Source: UBA1930 sp943368475 (GTDB lineage: Bacteria; Bacteroidota; Bacteroidia; Chitinophagales; Chitinophagaceae). Taken from it: a stretch of DNA of 64,000 nt. Where the stretch lies: positions 1 through 64,000 of the forward strand of contig CALRLF020000006.1 in NCBI GenBank assembly GCA_943368475.1, in the 5' to 3' direction. Position 1 is the stretch's first letter. Each line of letters begins with the position of its first letter. Shown piece by piece: positions 37,213 through 47,362 of this stretch. The notes beneath the pieces are model-generated. The model was given only the letters and a program-made list of their open reading frames with translations. It searched no databases and was not told where the DNA came from. Both the position numbers and the translations under genes were made by a program.

Positions 37213-40200
37213 TTATCTAACCAATGTTATTGCCATTAATCCTATCACCACTTCGTTAGCAGTAGTAATTAAATTAATGGATTGCAGGGTTTTATTTTTG
37301 TTTAAAGGCATATCTAAAACTGTTGCAGCACCTCCATCAATAGCATAATTTGAGAACCCTTTGATAGAAGAATATTTGCTGAATGTTCTTTTGAATTCGC
37401 CTGACTTTAGCAGTAAACGATAAGGCTTGGATGCACCAGTTGTAAAAGCAAATCCATCGGTATAATAATCCTGCTCAATAGGATACCAATTGATTGGATT
37501 GATTAACAACAATGAATCTCTTGTTCCATCAATGTAGGTTGCTATGACTTTTCCATTGGTGAAATGGCTTTGTTGATGATTGGTACTGCCTGCCATTAAC
37601 AAATATGCATGGCTGGCATTTCCCTCTACTGGTATTGTTGCTTTAATAGGATAATTATTCCACAAGGAAGTAAAGAGAATATTTTTATTAGTTGTGCTAA
37701 CATTAAAAGGAATATTTTGACAAAACAATGCTCCTTTTATTTTCAACAAACCACTATCATTAATACTGGCATCGGTTAGTGGATAACACCAATTGCCAAT
37801 GCCTTGCCATGGTATTTGTAAAGTAACAGTATTGGCTCTTGGTGCTAGATATTTGTTCTTGAAAATATTACTGACTTTATCGTTCAACTGATTAGCGATA
37901 TTGATTGTTTCATATTTTTTTTGGGTTGGTGTTATGCCCCAATCAGTAATAATTGTCGATGCTTTTACTATATCCCTGTCCTTAATTTCAATTAGATTGG
38001 AACCTGCATAAACGAAATTTACTGGTATTTTCAACAATAAAGTATCTTTTGCTTTTAGCAGACTATTTTGTAAAATTTGATTGTTTACAAAGATGTTTCC
38101 CTGTACTTTTTTTGAACTGTTATTCACTACTGCTACGCTTAGTGTTGAGGATTCTTTGTTTACTTGAAGAATCTCAATTGTAGGCTGTACATCTAGTTCA
38201 ATTGCTTCTACCCATTCAGCTTCTCCTTGTTTTAGTCCAATAAACACAATGTGTTTGCCCAATTCACTTGCGACAAAAGAAACCGTTTCATTGGTAGATT
38301 TAATATTCGATAAAACCTTTTGTGGATCTTGTACAAAAGTGATTTTTTGTTTAGGAAAAATAAAACTACCAGTATCAGACTGAATCAATTTTTGTTTTCT
38401 TGTAAAAGATTGTACATCCTTACCTGCCCAAATAATTTCTATATAATAATTAGAATATTCACCAGCCTCAACCATAATCTGGGGTTGATTAATAGCATCT
38501 TTTACCCAATACCATTTTGCAGGAACACCATTTACTTTTACAGAAGCAATCGCCTCTTTCATGGCATCAATTTGCAATTGAATCTTCAACGTGGTAGCAA
38601 AATTTTGTCGAATAGTATAAACCGACTTGCTACCATCTTTCTTAAAGTCAAAAAAGATATCGGGTAAATTTATAGTTGCATAATTCCATTCTTTTGGAAA
38701 GCCAGGATTAATCAATAATTTTTTCTTTAAAACATTTGGCTGAATGCCAAATAATCCTTCTACCAATGTTCTGGCAGTAATGCCTACCCCATCTGCAAAA
38801 TCTCTATACAGCTCACCTCTAACAGCATCATAAAAACTTAATTGTTGCAAATTACCTGGTGCAGCACTGGCATACATACTTTCTACCAACATAGTCTTAA
38901 ATAATTGATAGGCTTTTTGCTTCTCACTACTTTGCCAATAAGCTAAAGCTGTGTGTACATTTTCAGACAAGACAACATTATTAATACTCCATGTATATGG
39001 TTGCCAGTTAGTAGTAGATAAAACGAAGGCAGTAGTACCTTCATACCCTTTTACTTTTACTGGAATGTGTGGAATGTTATTATCTACATACTGCATCATT
39101 TGTATCTTTTGCAAAGGGGATAAAATACCACTTTCAGCAGCATGATAAACAGTCCACAAGCCTGCACTTTCATGCACTCCTTTATTGCCCAACAAATCTT
39201 TATACTCTGCCAACCAGCCTTTCTTTTCTAACCATAAATATTTGTTTAATGCAGCTTTTATTTTAGCAGCTTCTTGCTCATATATTGCTGAAGACTCTCC
39301 TATTAAAGTAGCCAATTGAGCAGCCATAGCATTTGCTCTATAATTATAGGCAGATGAATGTGCTACGCCACCACCACTGTATTGTAAAGCATCACTAGCC
39401 CAAATAACTGCATAAGCATCATACAATCCATCACCATCTGCATCAAAATTTTGCTTTTCCCAAGCCAAATGTTTTTTGATGATGGGAAACATTTGTTGTA
39501 CAAAAGCAGTATCTCCTGTCCATAAAAAATGATTCAATAATTGGTCTATGAATACCAAATTCATATCGTAGTGATGTGGTCGAATATCTCCATTTGGATT
39601 TCTACAGATATAGCCATCACTAAACATTTGTGTGCCCATTTTTTCCAACTGTCTAGCATTATGCAAAGCAGAATCAGCAACAATGCCCAATGTGTTTGGA
39701 ACAGTTGTTTGCGATTTTGCATAACCGCTAAAATGCTGTTTGGCTCTATCATACCATCCCATTACATCAGCACAATATGCCCCACGCCAAGCTGGCAAAC
39801 GCATACGCCATGCAATGGCACCATGCATAAAAGATGGTTCTTCCCAAATGGCATCTGCAGCAATTGATAGAGCAGCACCTAAAGGATTCAAATATTTGTC
39901 GGGTGTATGAATAGAAATTTGTGATGCAATTTTTTTTCTTGCTTGTTCAGCTTGTGCAAATGATTCAGCAAAATTGTTTGATAATTTTATCATTGCATCG
40001 GGTTTGTAAACAGTAAAATATTTTTCTTCTACTGATGACAAATAAAAATTAGCAACAACAACAGGCGTTTGTTTACTACTGCTTGCTTGTAATAATTGTA
40101 GTGGATCATTTTGTTGCAACGCATCGCTTAATTGCAGGTTGCTATTTGCAGGAAAGATTCCTGCCAATTCTTTGGATTGCCCTTTCTCTGCTTCTGTAGG

Positions 40201-40947
40201 CTTGCCATACTGAATTTCGTAGCGTTGTTCTTCCGATAAATTTTTGCTGAAGCCATATTGCAAACGAAAATTATTTTGTTGTAGTGTATAAATATTGTCT
40301 TTACAATTATCAGCATGTAAGTAAAAAGACGATTCTGGATCGGCTCCAATATCTCCATCTCTTGAAAATTTTTTACCACTTGCTCCACCATACAAAACCA
40401 CAATTTGCAAACTATCTGTAAGGTTGGTTGCACTTAATTGCACAATCATACCTTCTATAGGATTCAATGATAAAACACTAAGATGGATAGTTGTACTGCC
40501 TAAAAACTCATCCTGAATATCATACAGCATACTACCAGCTTTGTAAACTGTTTTGATATTGTTACATTGAGACAACCATTTACTATGTTTGTTTTTAACA
40601 AATCCAATTTTGCAATTACCTCCCATACCTGGCATATATAAAGCAAACTCTGGCAAATCTCCAGTCTCTACTCTAAAAGCAGTGTTGCCACCATACAATG
40701 CTCTATTAAATTTTTTGTAGGGGTTAACACAAATAAAATCGTTGCCATCAGGTTGGTAGTGCATGGTTCTCTCTTTACCATGCCATAATGCAGATGTATT
40801 ATTTTGTGCCTCTGTTCTTAAACAAAATAAAAAAAACAGAAACGCAACAAACACAATTCGAAATGGTGAGAAAAGATGAATAGAATTCCTACAGCACAAG
40901 TGTGCGACGCCACTAAAGTTCAGTTCATATTCCTCAGCTGGTAACAT
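37213..40947 (-). CDS. DUF4450-containing putative glycosidase, exported
   Basis: 1244 residues by the ATG at 40947. ALWHGKERTMHYQPDGNDF and KFNRALYGGNTAFRVETGD, then FALYMPGMGGN, are the hallmark of DUF4450 (N-terminal beta domain, about 55-330). A six-hairpin helical region follows (about 340-760; WRMRLPAWRGAYCADVMGWY, DADGDGLYDAYAVIWASD), and then beta-rich C-terminal domains. No activity is assigned. The start is doubtful: the first ~22 codons run through a dispersed repeat copy, and the hydrophobic signal (FVAFLFFLFCLRTEAQ) lies at 33-48; a TTG or GTG within 40850-40900 may be the true start. The ATG is 10 bp after the GH2 stop. Confidence 0.75.
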   Translation of the reverse strand: MLPAEEYELNFSGVAHLCCRNSIHLFSPFRIVFVAFLFFLFCLRTEAQNNTSALWHGKERTMHYQPDGNDFICVNPYKKFNRALYGGNTAFRVETGDLPEFALYMPGMGGNCKIGFVKNKHSKWLSQCNNIKTVYKAGSMLYDIQDEFLGSTTIHLSVLSLNPIEGMIVQLSATNLTDSLQIVVLYGGASGKKFSRDGDIGADPESSFYLHADNCKDNIYTLQQNNFRLQYGFSKNLSEEQRYEIQYGKPTEAEKGQSKELAGIFPANSNLQLSDALQQNDPLQLLQASSSKQTPVVVANFYLSSVEEKYFTVYKPDAMIKLSNNFAESFAQAEQARKKIASQISIHTPDKYLNPLGAALSIAADAIWEEPSFMHGAIAWRMRLPAWRGAYCADVMGWYDRAKQHFSGYAKSQTTVPNTLGIVADSALHNARQLEKMGTQMFSDGYICRNPNGDIRPHHYDMNLVFIDQLLNHFLWTGDTAFVQQMFPIIKKHLAWEKQNFDADGDGLYDAYAVIWASDALQYSGGGVAHSSAYNYRANAMAAQLATLIGESSAIYEQEAAKIKAALNKYLWLEKKGWLAEYKDLLGNKGVHESAGLWTVYHAAESGILSPLQKIQMMQYVDNNIPHIPVKVKGYEGTTAFVLSTTNWQPYTWSINNVVLSENVHTALAYWQSSEKQKAYQLFKTMLVESMYASAAPGNLQQLSFYDAVRGELYRDFADGVGITARTLVEGLFGIQPNVLKKKLLINPGFPKEWNYATINLPDIFFDFKKDGSKSVYTIRQNFATTLKIQLQIDAMKEAIASVKVNGVPAKWYWVKDAINQPQIMVEAGEYSNYYIEIIWAGKDVQSFTRKQKLIQSDTGSFIFPKQKITFVQDPQKVLSNIKSTNETVSFVASELGKHIVFIGLKQGEAEWVEAIELDVQPTIEILQVNKESSTLSVAVVNNSSKKVQGNIFVNNQILQNSLLKAKDTLLLKIPVNFVYAGSNLIEIKDRDIVKASTIITDWGITPTQKKYETINIANQLNDKVSNIFKNKYLAPRANTVTLQIPWQGIGNWCYPLTDASINDSGLLKIKGALFCQNIPFNVSTTNKNILFTSLWNNYPIKATIPVEGNASHAYLLMAGSTNHQQSHFTNGKVIATYIDGTRDSLLLINPINWYPIEQDYYTDGFAFTTGASKPYRLLLKSGEFKRTFSKYSSIKGFSNYAIDGGAATVLDMPLNKNKTLQSINLITTANEVVIGLMAITLVR
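40897..40918 (+). repeat. GTGTGCGACGCCA repeat copy (inside annotated 5' end of DUF4450 gene)
   Basis: 22 bases identical to 54475-54496. They fall within the first codons of the DUF4450 frame, which reads FSGVAHL through them, so either the repeat is translated or the true start lies downstream of it. Confidence 0.65.
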
Positions 40948-40957
40948 ACTTTTCTAA

Positions 40958-43840
40958 TTATTGTGTAATTGCAGTTTTGGGTTTCAATTCATCAGGACTA
41001 TCTTTTGTAAACGCATCAAATGTGAATTTAGATGGCTTCGATAAAATGTCTTTGATCAGCTGAACTTCGATATTTTGTTTTGGTGTAAAATCTTTGCTGT
41101 TCATATAATCAACTAAGCTTTTATACAATTGTTTTGCTGCTGGTCGGGTTGCGTCTTTATCATTCAAATCGGCACAGGAAACTATCATTGAACCATTGCC
41201 AACTTTTGCTTCAAAAATCAAAGCCAATCTTCTATTCATAAACCAAGTATCAATTGGGCGAACCAATGGCTTAAAGCTTTTAGGAAAATCTTCCAAATGC
41301 ATTACCTGTGTTTTGTTTACAATTTCCCACCATTGCAAATCGCTGTAACCCTTTGTAGGAAAGCCTTTAAAAGCAGGATGAGTTTCATTTAAACTAATGC
41401 CTAAAGTGTGTGGAGGTCGCATTTTAAACCATGATGTATTCCAAAATACAGGTAAAAATGTTTGAGCAATTTCTTTACCCTTAACTACTTTACCTGCAAT
41501 ATTTAAAAACACTTTACCACCTTTTTGCAATACAGCTTCTGCAGTTGAATCTAAGTTTGTAGTATAATAAATCTCTTTTGTTTTTGTTTCTACTACTGCT
41601 GGATAAACCCAAAAATTCCAATCGTTTTTATAGATTGATTTTTCAATTCCAACTTCTAAGTTTAACTGTGCAGCATTTGCAATACCGGCTAAAGCACAAG
41701 TAATATTTCCCACAACAGTATTTTTTCCTGTAGCAATATTTTGAGGTTTAAATAAGCCTGATTGAATTAACTTACCAGCATTGTCTTTTAGCTTCCAATA
41801 AACAACTGCATTGCTGAAAGCTGATTTACCATAATGATAAATTTCTACATCGGCACTAATCTTCTCATTGTTTAGGTATTGAAATTTACTTGTTCGTATT
41901 AACGGAACTGTACTGTTACAAAACTTAGAAAATTCTTGTGCTGTGCAATAACCTCTGTCATCCCAAAATGCATTTAATAGCCCAACCAATGCAGTTCCCT
42001 GTCCACTATAATCATTTAAACTTAACAGTTGAAATCCACCATTTAATGGGGTTCGCAAAGATTTCTCAATTTCATTTTTATAGCAAAGCACTTGCAACTT
42101 GCCAGATGCTTGCACAAACTTTTCAGACTCATCTAACATGCCAGCATCTTTTACATCTTCCTGAAACAATTCAAAGTTTTTGGCTTTATAAACGCCTGTA
42201 TATTTTTTAATTTCTTTAAAATCTGGAAATACACACCACTGACCCAACTCATGTGCTACGTAAGGCATACTAAACTTTTCAATGGCACTGGTGTAATCTG
42301 AAATGCTCTCAGGCATTTTATTCCAAGCTAAATTTCTTGCACCCGATTTTATCATAAACTCATTTGCAGGAACCAATGGCCAGCTCATTGCAACAGAAGC
42401 CCCAGTGTACAATCTTCTGCTATCTTTTGCTTGCCAATACTTAATAAAACTGGTTAAGTATTCCACTTGCCTTCCTCCTCTTGGTTCATTGCCATAAGCC
42501 AACATACAATAAGATGGATGATTGCCATAGTATTGTTCCATACGATTGGTTTCATCGTAAATAAACGTATCAATTGGTTTCTTATCTCCTAACGATGAGC
42601 CATGATTTGCCCAGCTTGGCCCTTCGGGTTGCAAGTAAAATCCCAATTTATCAGCAGCAACAAATGCAGCTTCTGGCGGACAAAAAGAATGAAAACGCAT
42701 GTGGTTTAATCCATACGATTTACATATACGAAAAACCCTTTCCCAGCTAGCTTCATCCATAGGAGCATAGCCAGTTAATGGGAACACACAATTCTCTACA
42801 GTTCCTCTTAAGAAAGTAGTTTGCCCGTTTATGGCAAACTGTTTTTCAACAGCTTTAAAAGAACGCATTCCAAATGTTGCTTCTTGCATATCTGTTGTTC
42901 CATCATTATTAATTATTTGAACATTCAATTTATACAATGCAGGCTCAAACTCACTCCACAATTGGGTTTCCTTACCCAATACATAATCAACAGTTAGAGT
43001 ATCTTTTGCATTTGTATTAAATATGGCAAACTCTTTAGAAGCTACTATATGAATTACTTTAGTATTAAAACTTTTAGCCGATAAAACAATCTTCTTAACT
43101 GCATTTACATTGCCAACAATAGGCACTTTAACTGTTATTTTTTTTTCTTCTGTATTGGTATAAATCTGTGGTTTATTGATAGCTGTTTTAGCTGTTGCTT
43201 GTAACTCCATTTTACCAACTATTCCATTCCAATTGCCTTGTGTATGGTCTGTTAAACTATGGCTATCTGGGCCAACATTAATGGCTTTAATTCTATTGTC
43301 AATTCTTATTGTAATGGTATGCTTTCCTTCACTCAAAAAATCAGTCACATCATACACATGTGGAGCAACCATGCTGTTTTGCATACCAATTTGTTGACCA
43401 TCAATCCAAACAATAGTTTCTGTGTGGCATCTTTCTAAAAATAATTGCACTCGTTTATTTTTAAACATTGCTGGAACAATAATATCCTTTTGATACCATG
43501 CTGCACCCACATAATATTTTGCAGGTGTTAACCAAAAAGGAAATTTCAAATTATCTGCAGTTCTGTACTTGGCATACCGAGGATTAAAATACCAACTACT
43601 GTCATAAATACTACCTGTCCATTTTGTTTGTAAGGTAACTTTATCACCTTTATTATTTTGCAACATAGAACCTGGTAACTGAATTGTATCATTCAATACC
43701 AACGTAAACCATCTTTCAGTAATTCCTTTGTCTTCTTTATCAATTGCAAAACGCCACTTTCCTTTTAAAGAAATATTCTGTGCATTTGTGCTACTACAAA
43801 CAAATATTACAAGTACGATAGCTAATAATTTTTTCATCAC
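40958..43840 (-). CDS. Glycoside hydrolase family 2 enzyme, exported
   Basis: 960 residues with a signal peptide ending STNAQ. The GH2 jelly-roll sugar-binding domain (about 22-215; AWYQKDIIVP, ERCHTETIVWIDGQQIG), an Ig-like domain and a TIM barrel are followed by beta domains and a C-terminal region to 960. The acid/base is Glu452 in AYGNEPRGG and the nucleophile probably Glu531 in AHELGQW. GH2 members include beta-galactosidases, glucuronidases and arabinosidases; the subtype is not clear, but neighbours point to a rhamnogalacturonan side chain. It leads the GH2-DUF4450-GH65-like unit. Confidence 0.9.
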   Translation of the reverse strand: MMKKLLAIVLVIFVCSSTNAQNISLKGKWRFAIDKEDKGITERWFTLVLNDTIQLPGSMLQNNKGDKVTLQTKWTGSIYDSSWYFNPRYAKYRTADNLKFPFWLTPAKYYVGAAWYQKDIIVPAMFKNKRVQLFLERCHTETIVWIDGQQIGMQNSMVAPHVYDVTDFLSEGKHTITIRIDNRIKAINVGPDSHSLTDHTQGNWNGIVGKMELQATAKTAINKPQIYTNTEEKKITVKVPIVGNVNAVKKIVLSAKSFNTKVIHIVASKEFAIFNTNAKDTLTVDYVLGKETQLWSEFEPALYKLNVQIINNDGTTDMQEATFGMRSFKAVEKQFAINGQTTFLRGTVENCVFPLTGYAPMDEASWERVFRICKSYGLNHMRFHSFCPPEAAFVAADKLGFYLQPEGPSWANHGSSLGDKKPIDTFIYDETNRMEQYYGNHPSYCMLAYGNEPRGGRQVEYLTSFIKYWQAKDSRRLYTGASVAMSWPLVPANEFMIKSGARNLAWNKMPESISDYTSAIEKFSMPYVAHELGQWCVFPDFKEIKKYTGVYKAKNFELFQEDVKDAGMLDESEKFVQASGKLQVLCYKNEIEKSLRTPLNGGFQLLSLNDYSGQGTALVGLLNAFWDDRGYCTAQEFSKFCNSTVPLIRTSKFQYLNNEKISADVEIYHYGKSAFSNAVVYWKLKDNAGKLIQSGLFKPQNIATGKNTVVGNITCALAGIANAAQLNLEVGIEKSIYKNDWNFWVYPAVVETKTKEIYYTTNLDSTAEAVLQKGGKVFLNIAGKVVKGKEIAQTFLPVFWNTSWFKMRPPHTLGISLNETHPAFKGFPTKGYSDLQWWEIVNKTQVMHLEDFPKSFKPLVRPIDTWFMNRRLALIFEAKVGNGSMIVSCADLNDKDATRPAAKQLYKSLVDYMNSKDFTPKQNIEVQLIKDILSKPSKFTFDAFTKDSPDELKPKTAITQ

Positions 43841-43877
43841 AACATTTAACTATTAATCATTAATAAAATAATATTCT

Positions 43878-43976
43878 GGGCGTGCCCTAAAGGTCGGGCT
43901 TTCCGTTACAAATCCTCGCCACAAAACCCTTACACAAAACCTTCAGCTGTGGGTTTTTCTCTTCAATCCCTCACGC
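43878..43976. repeat. GGGCGTGCCC-type intergenic repeat element
   Basis: About 100 bases starting with the palindrome GGGCGTGCCC, continuing GGTCGGGCTTTCCGTTACAA (about 43893-43912), with an internal AAAACCC / GGGTTTT inverted repeat (43923-43929 and 43951-43957), and ending CCCTCACGC. I recall near-identical blocks dispersed between genes in many Bacteroidota genomes. It lies between the GH2 start and a terminator and does not code. Confidence 0.55.
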
Positions 43977-43998
43977 AAAAAACAAATTAAAAACAAAA

Positions 43999-44021
43999 GC
44001 TATTTCAATAAATGAAATAGC
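43999..44021 (-). terminator. Terminator of the 1054-residue T9SS protein gene
   Basis: Arms GCTATTTCA and TGAAATAGC with a 5-base loop, followed on the minus strand by TTTTGTTTTT. It lies 41 bp after the stop. Confidence 0.75.
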
Positions 44022-44062
44022 CTTGTTCTTGATTGCTTGCTTAAAACTTAAACTAAAAAACA

Positions 44063-47000
44063 CTATTGCAAAATCAGTACTTTTTGTTTTAAAGTAGTAA
44101 TGCCATCAGTAACAACCATTTCATAATTACCATTCAATAACATAGATGGCAATTGTGCTGACTGAGCCAATACACCACCATTGTAATTTAATACAGTAGT
44201 ATAAACTGATTGACCCATATTGTTATAAAGCATTACAGTTACTTTACCTTGTTTCAAATCACTGATTTGAAAATTTAATTGCCCCCCTTTTACCGGGTTA
44301 GGATAAACACTTAATCCTGCATTAGAATTTTTAATGCTAATTTTTACAGTATTGCTGTATTGCTTTTCATTACTGCCTTTATCCATACCTGCAATTCGAT
44401 AATAATTAATCCCCGATTGTGGAGCAAAATCGGTGAAGCTGTAAGCATTAAAATTACTTGCTTTTACGGTTCCAATTTCTGTAAAATGAATACCATCAAT
44501 TGAATGTTCAATTACATATTTGTCGGTATTAATTTCTGTGTAAATCGTCCAATTAACTTTTACTTCCTTAGCACTAACTAATACTGCATTGATTGATCCA
44601 AACTTAACCGGTAAGACAGCATTTGCATTTTTCGTAACTAAGAATGGACTAAAAGAAGAGAATGAAGCAGTAGCAGACAATGAACTTACACTGCCTGCAC
44701 CCATAACAGCATCCCAAGTTGTGCCATTGTAATGTGAGATACCCACTTTGCCACCTAAGGTTGCAAACGTTGTTCCCATTAAAGATGAAGGAAAGCCTAG
44801 TGTAAGTGTTGCTGTATGTGTGTTTACGTTATTAGGAAACACTCTATTAATCATATAGCTTGCATCTACCGAAGTATCTTTTTGTGCAGCTAACAAAGGT
44901 GTTCCATTAGGTAAACCATTTTGTGTGGCACCATTAAAAGCTGTTACTGCAAATCCAGATGTACTATCTGGCGTAATAGTTACAGGTAAATAATTACCAT
45001 TTGTACCAACAGGGAACAATCTTGCAGTTGAGAAATTTTCTATATCTAAAACACCCACTGCTCCAGTAGCTACATCTACCTTGGTATCTATAAATTTAGT
45101 ATTGCTAAATGGTGTACCAGCAATTTCATTACCTGAATTAATTCTTAAAGAATCTCCAGTTCTTAGCGTTAATATTCCAGCATTTAAGTTTAATGTACCC
45201 GATAAATTTACAATGGCTTTATTCAACGTAGTATTTGCATTAACAGTTATACTACCTGCATTAATTGGCGAAGCAGTTAATGTATTAAATGGCGTTGTTG
45301 TAGCTGTATTAAATGTATAGCTTGCACCAGTAGCAGAATTAACTGTGGTAAATGCTATTAAAGAACCATCTAAACCAGCAGTATTCGATGTAACTGTATT
45401 AGAACCAGCAGTTGTAAATGTTAATGACAACTCTGGTGTACTTGTACTATCTACAGTTGCTGTAGCAGCATTAGATAAAAAGAAATTACCCCCACCATTA
45501 TAATTCAATACCATTGTTCCAGCAGGAAATAAATTAGGATGAGATGAACTGCTTACAATTGAACCTACTGGAATATTGGTAATATTTCTTACCTGAATTG
45601 TATTTGAGTTAATTGTTGCTGCACAACCACCTGACGCAGATCCACTGTTAGCTGGTTTATTGTGAGTTGTATTATAACTTCCTAAAGGATTAAATGATGC
45701 TCCTGTGCCTGTAATTGTATAGTTGCCCAAATCTAACTTACCTGTAGGAGCAACAGTTGGTGATGTGCCAGTAACTGTAATATTATTACTTAGTGTTAAT
45801 GTAGCACCATCGCCAACCAATAAATTGGTAAACTGTGGTTGTGTTGTGCCTGCACCAATTGTGGCATTAGCTCCCATAAACATTACTTTACCAAAATTTA
45901 GAGGTGCTGTTGAGTTGTTAATAATAGTTCCATAAATAAAAGCAGGTGGAGCAACTGTATTATTTATGTAATTTGTTGAAGCAGCAGTAAAAGTAGATGT
46001 TGCAGCAATTGTTAAAGTATCGCAACGTTTGGGTAAAAAGAAAAGTGCTATTGTAGCCGACTTTGAAGGTATACTACCACTAAACGTTACATTACCAAAA
46101 CTTGCTGCACTTTGTGGGCTATAATTTGTAGCGTTAATTGAATAAAAATATGGAGGATATGCATTACCGTAAGCAACAACATAATTACTTGCAGGGGCAA
46201 ATTTAACAACTGGTGTAAATGGATAAGTGCTACCTGTAATAATTGTAACACCAAAAGGCGAATTCATTTTGTAAGCACTACCACCTGAACCAATTTGAGG
46301 GTGTGTATATGTAGAACCTGCTTCAAAAACTATAGGTTCACCACTGTTTACCAATGCTAAAGTTCCAGCTGCCAATGAACCTGTTGTCATTGGATTACCA
46401 AAAACAAAAGGGATTGAGTTTGGTGTTGTGGTAACCCCATGATTGGTTCCATTTAAACAGCTACTGCCACTTTTGAAAAACAATGAATTTGGAGAAGCTG
46501 CATATAAACGGCCACCAGCTCCCCTTCCCTGAAAATTAAACTTACCACTTATGTTTCCAGTTGCACCAGCGTTTAAATAAATAACTAGTGAACTCATTGT
46601 AGTTGAAGATCCTATACCAAAATTAAAAGTAGAACTTGCATCTATTGTTAAACCAGGATTACCAGTAATATAAATAGTACTTGCTTTATAAAGCGTAGTA
46701 ACTGTATTTAAAATATTTTCATTTGAAAGATAAAGTGTATCAGGCCCATTGATGCCAATTATCTGTGACATGTTAGCCATGCCAGTACCAGATGACACAT
46801 AATCACCTAATTTAAAAATACTGGTAATACCAGTACCATAAACAGGAACGATATTTGCTCCTACAGTAGCACCATAAGTTACAGTACCAGCGAGCTGAGT
46901 ATTTCCGGATACTGTATTTACAACTGTAACAGTTACACCGTTTAATAACTTCAATTGAGCTACAGAATCTTTTGCTGCATTAATAAAAATGGATTTATTT

Positions 47001-47227
47001 ATTGCCAAACTGGGTGCCGTACCATCAAAAACTAAAATATCTGTAACTGCAGGGGTAGTTCTTGGAGATCCAGTACTATCGATAGCTGTATTCCATTTTT
47101 CAGGATTATTCCAAGCAATTGCTGCTCCAGATGCTCCTGGTCCACCAACCCAATAATAAGTTGTTTGAGCCGATAGTTTTACAGTAATAATGAGAAACAG
47201 AGAGAGAGAGAGTAATACTTTTTTCAT
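44063..47227 (-). CDS. Large beta-rich T9SS-secreted protein
   Basis: 1054 residues from the ATG at 47227, where a signal peptide (MKKVLLSLSLFL... ending LSAQ) begins. TYYWVGGPGASGAAIAWNNP just after it is a common opening of T9SS cargo with beta-solenoid-like repeats. The rest is Thr/Asn/Ser-rich strands without a recognised enzyme. The end has an Fn3-like stretch (YVIEHSIDGIHFTEIG) and a sorting domain with SVYPNPVKGGQ at about 973. It may bind a polysaccharide at the surface, given its position between GH2 and GH35, but this is inference. The signal peptide is encoded by an (AG)7 tract. Confidence 0.85.
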   Translation of the reverse strand: MKKVLLSLSLFLIITVKLSAQTTYYWVGGPGASGAAIAWNNPEKWNTAIDSTGSPRTTPAVTDILVFDGTAPSLAINKSIFINAAKDSVAQLKLLNGVTVTVVNTVSGNTQLAGTVTYGATVGANIVPVYGTGITSIFKLGDYVSSGTGMANMSQIIGINGPDTLYLSNENILNTVTTLYKASTIYITGNPGLTIDASSTFNFGIGSSTTMSSLVIYLNAGATGNISGKFNFQGRGAGGRLYAASPNSLFFKSGSSCLNGTNHGVTTTPNSIPFVFGNPMTTGSLAAGTLALVNSGEPIVFEAGSTYTHPQIGSGGSAYKMNSPFGVTIITGSTYPFTPVVKFAPASNYVVAYGNAYPPYFYSINATNYSPQSAASFGNVTFSGSIPSKSATIALFFLPKRCDTLTIAATSTFTAASTNYINNTVAPPAFIYGTIINNSTAPLNFGKVMFMGANATIGAGTTQPQFTNLLVGDGATLTLSNNITVTGTSPTVAPTGKLDLGNYTITGTGASFNPLGSYNTTHNKPANSGSASGGCAATINSNTIQVRNITNIPVGSIVSSSSHPNLFPAGTMVLNYNGGGNFFLSNAATATVDSTSTPELSLTFTTAGSNTVTSNTAGLDGSLIAFTTVNSATGASYTFNTATTTPFNTLTASPINAGSITVNANTTLNKAIVNLSGTLNLNAGILTLRTGDSLRINSGNEIAGTPFSNTKFIDTKVDVATGAVGVLDIENFSTARLFPVGTNGNYLPVTITPDSTSGFAVTAFNGATQNGLPNGTPLLAAQKDTSVDASYMINRVFPNNVNTHTATLTLGFPSSLMGTTFATLGGKVGISHYNGTTWDAVMGAGSVSSLSATASFSSFSPFLVTKNANAVLPVKFGSINAVLVSAKEVKVNWTIYTEINTDKYVIEHSIDGIHFTEIGTVKASNFNAYSFTDFAPQSGINYYRIAGMDKGSNEKQYSNTVKISIKNSNAGLSVYPNPVKGGQLNFQISDLKQGKVTVMLYNNMGQSVYTTVLNYNGGVLAQSAQLPSMLLNGNYEMVVTDGITTLKQKVLILQ
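47199..47212. repeat. (AG)7 dinucleotide tract in the signal-peptide codons
   Basis: Fourteen bases of pure AG (CT on the coding strand) start at codon 6 of the T9SS protein gene and encode LSLSL. Loss or gain of one unit would shift the frame next to the start codon. Confidence 0.8.
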
Positions 47228-47362
47228 AAAGCTTTTGTTTAAGTGTTGCAATCGAGTGCTAACATAAATACAAGCTTTTGCTCAAACGTCCTGCCCCATC
47301 CTGCGTTTAACTGTAAATTAAACACTTAATTCAAAAAAATTAGTTCCTAGCAATAAAATTTA

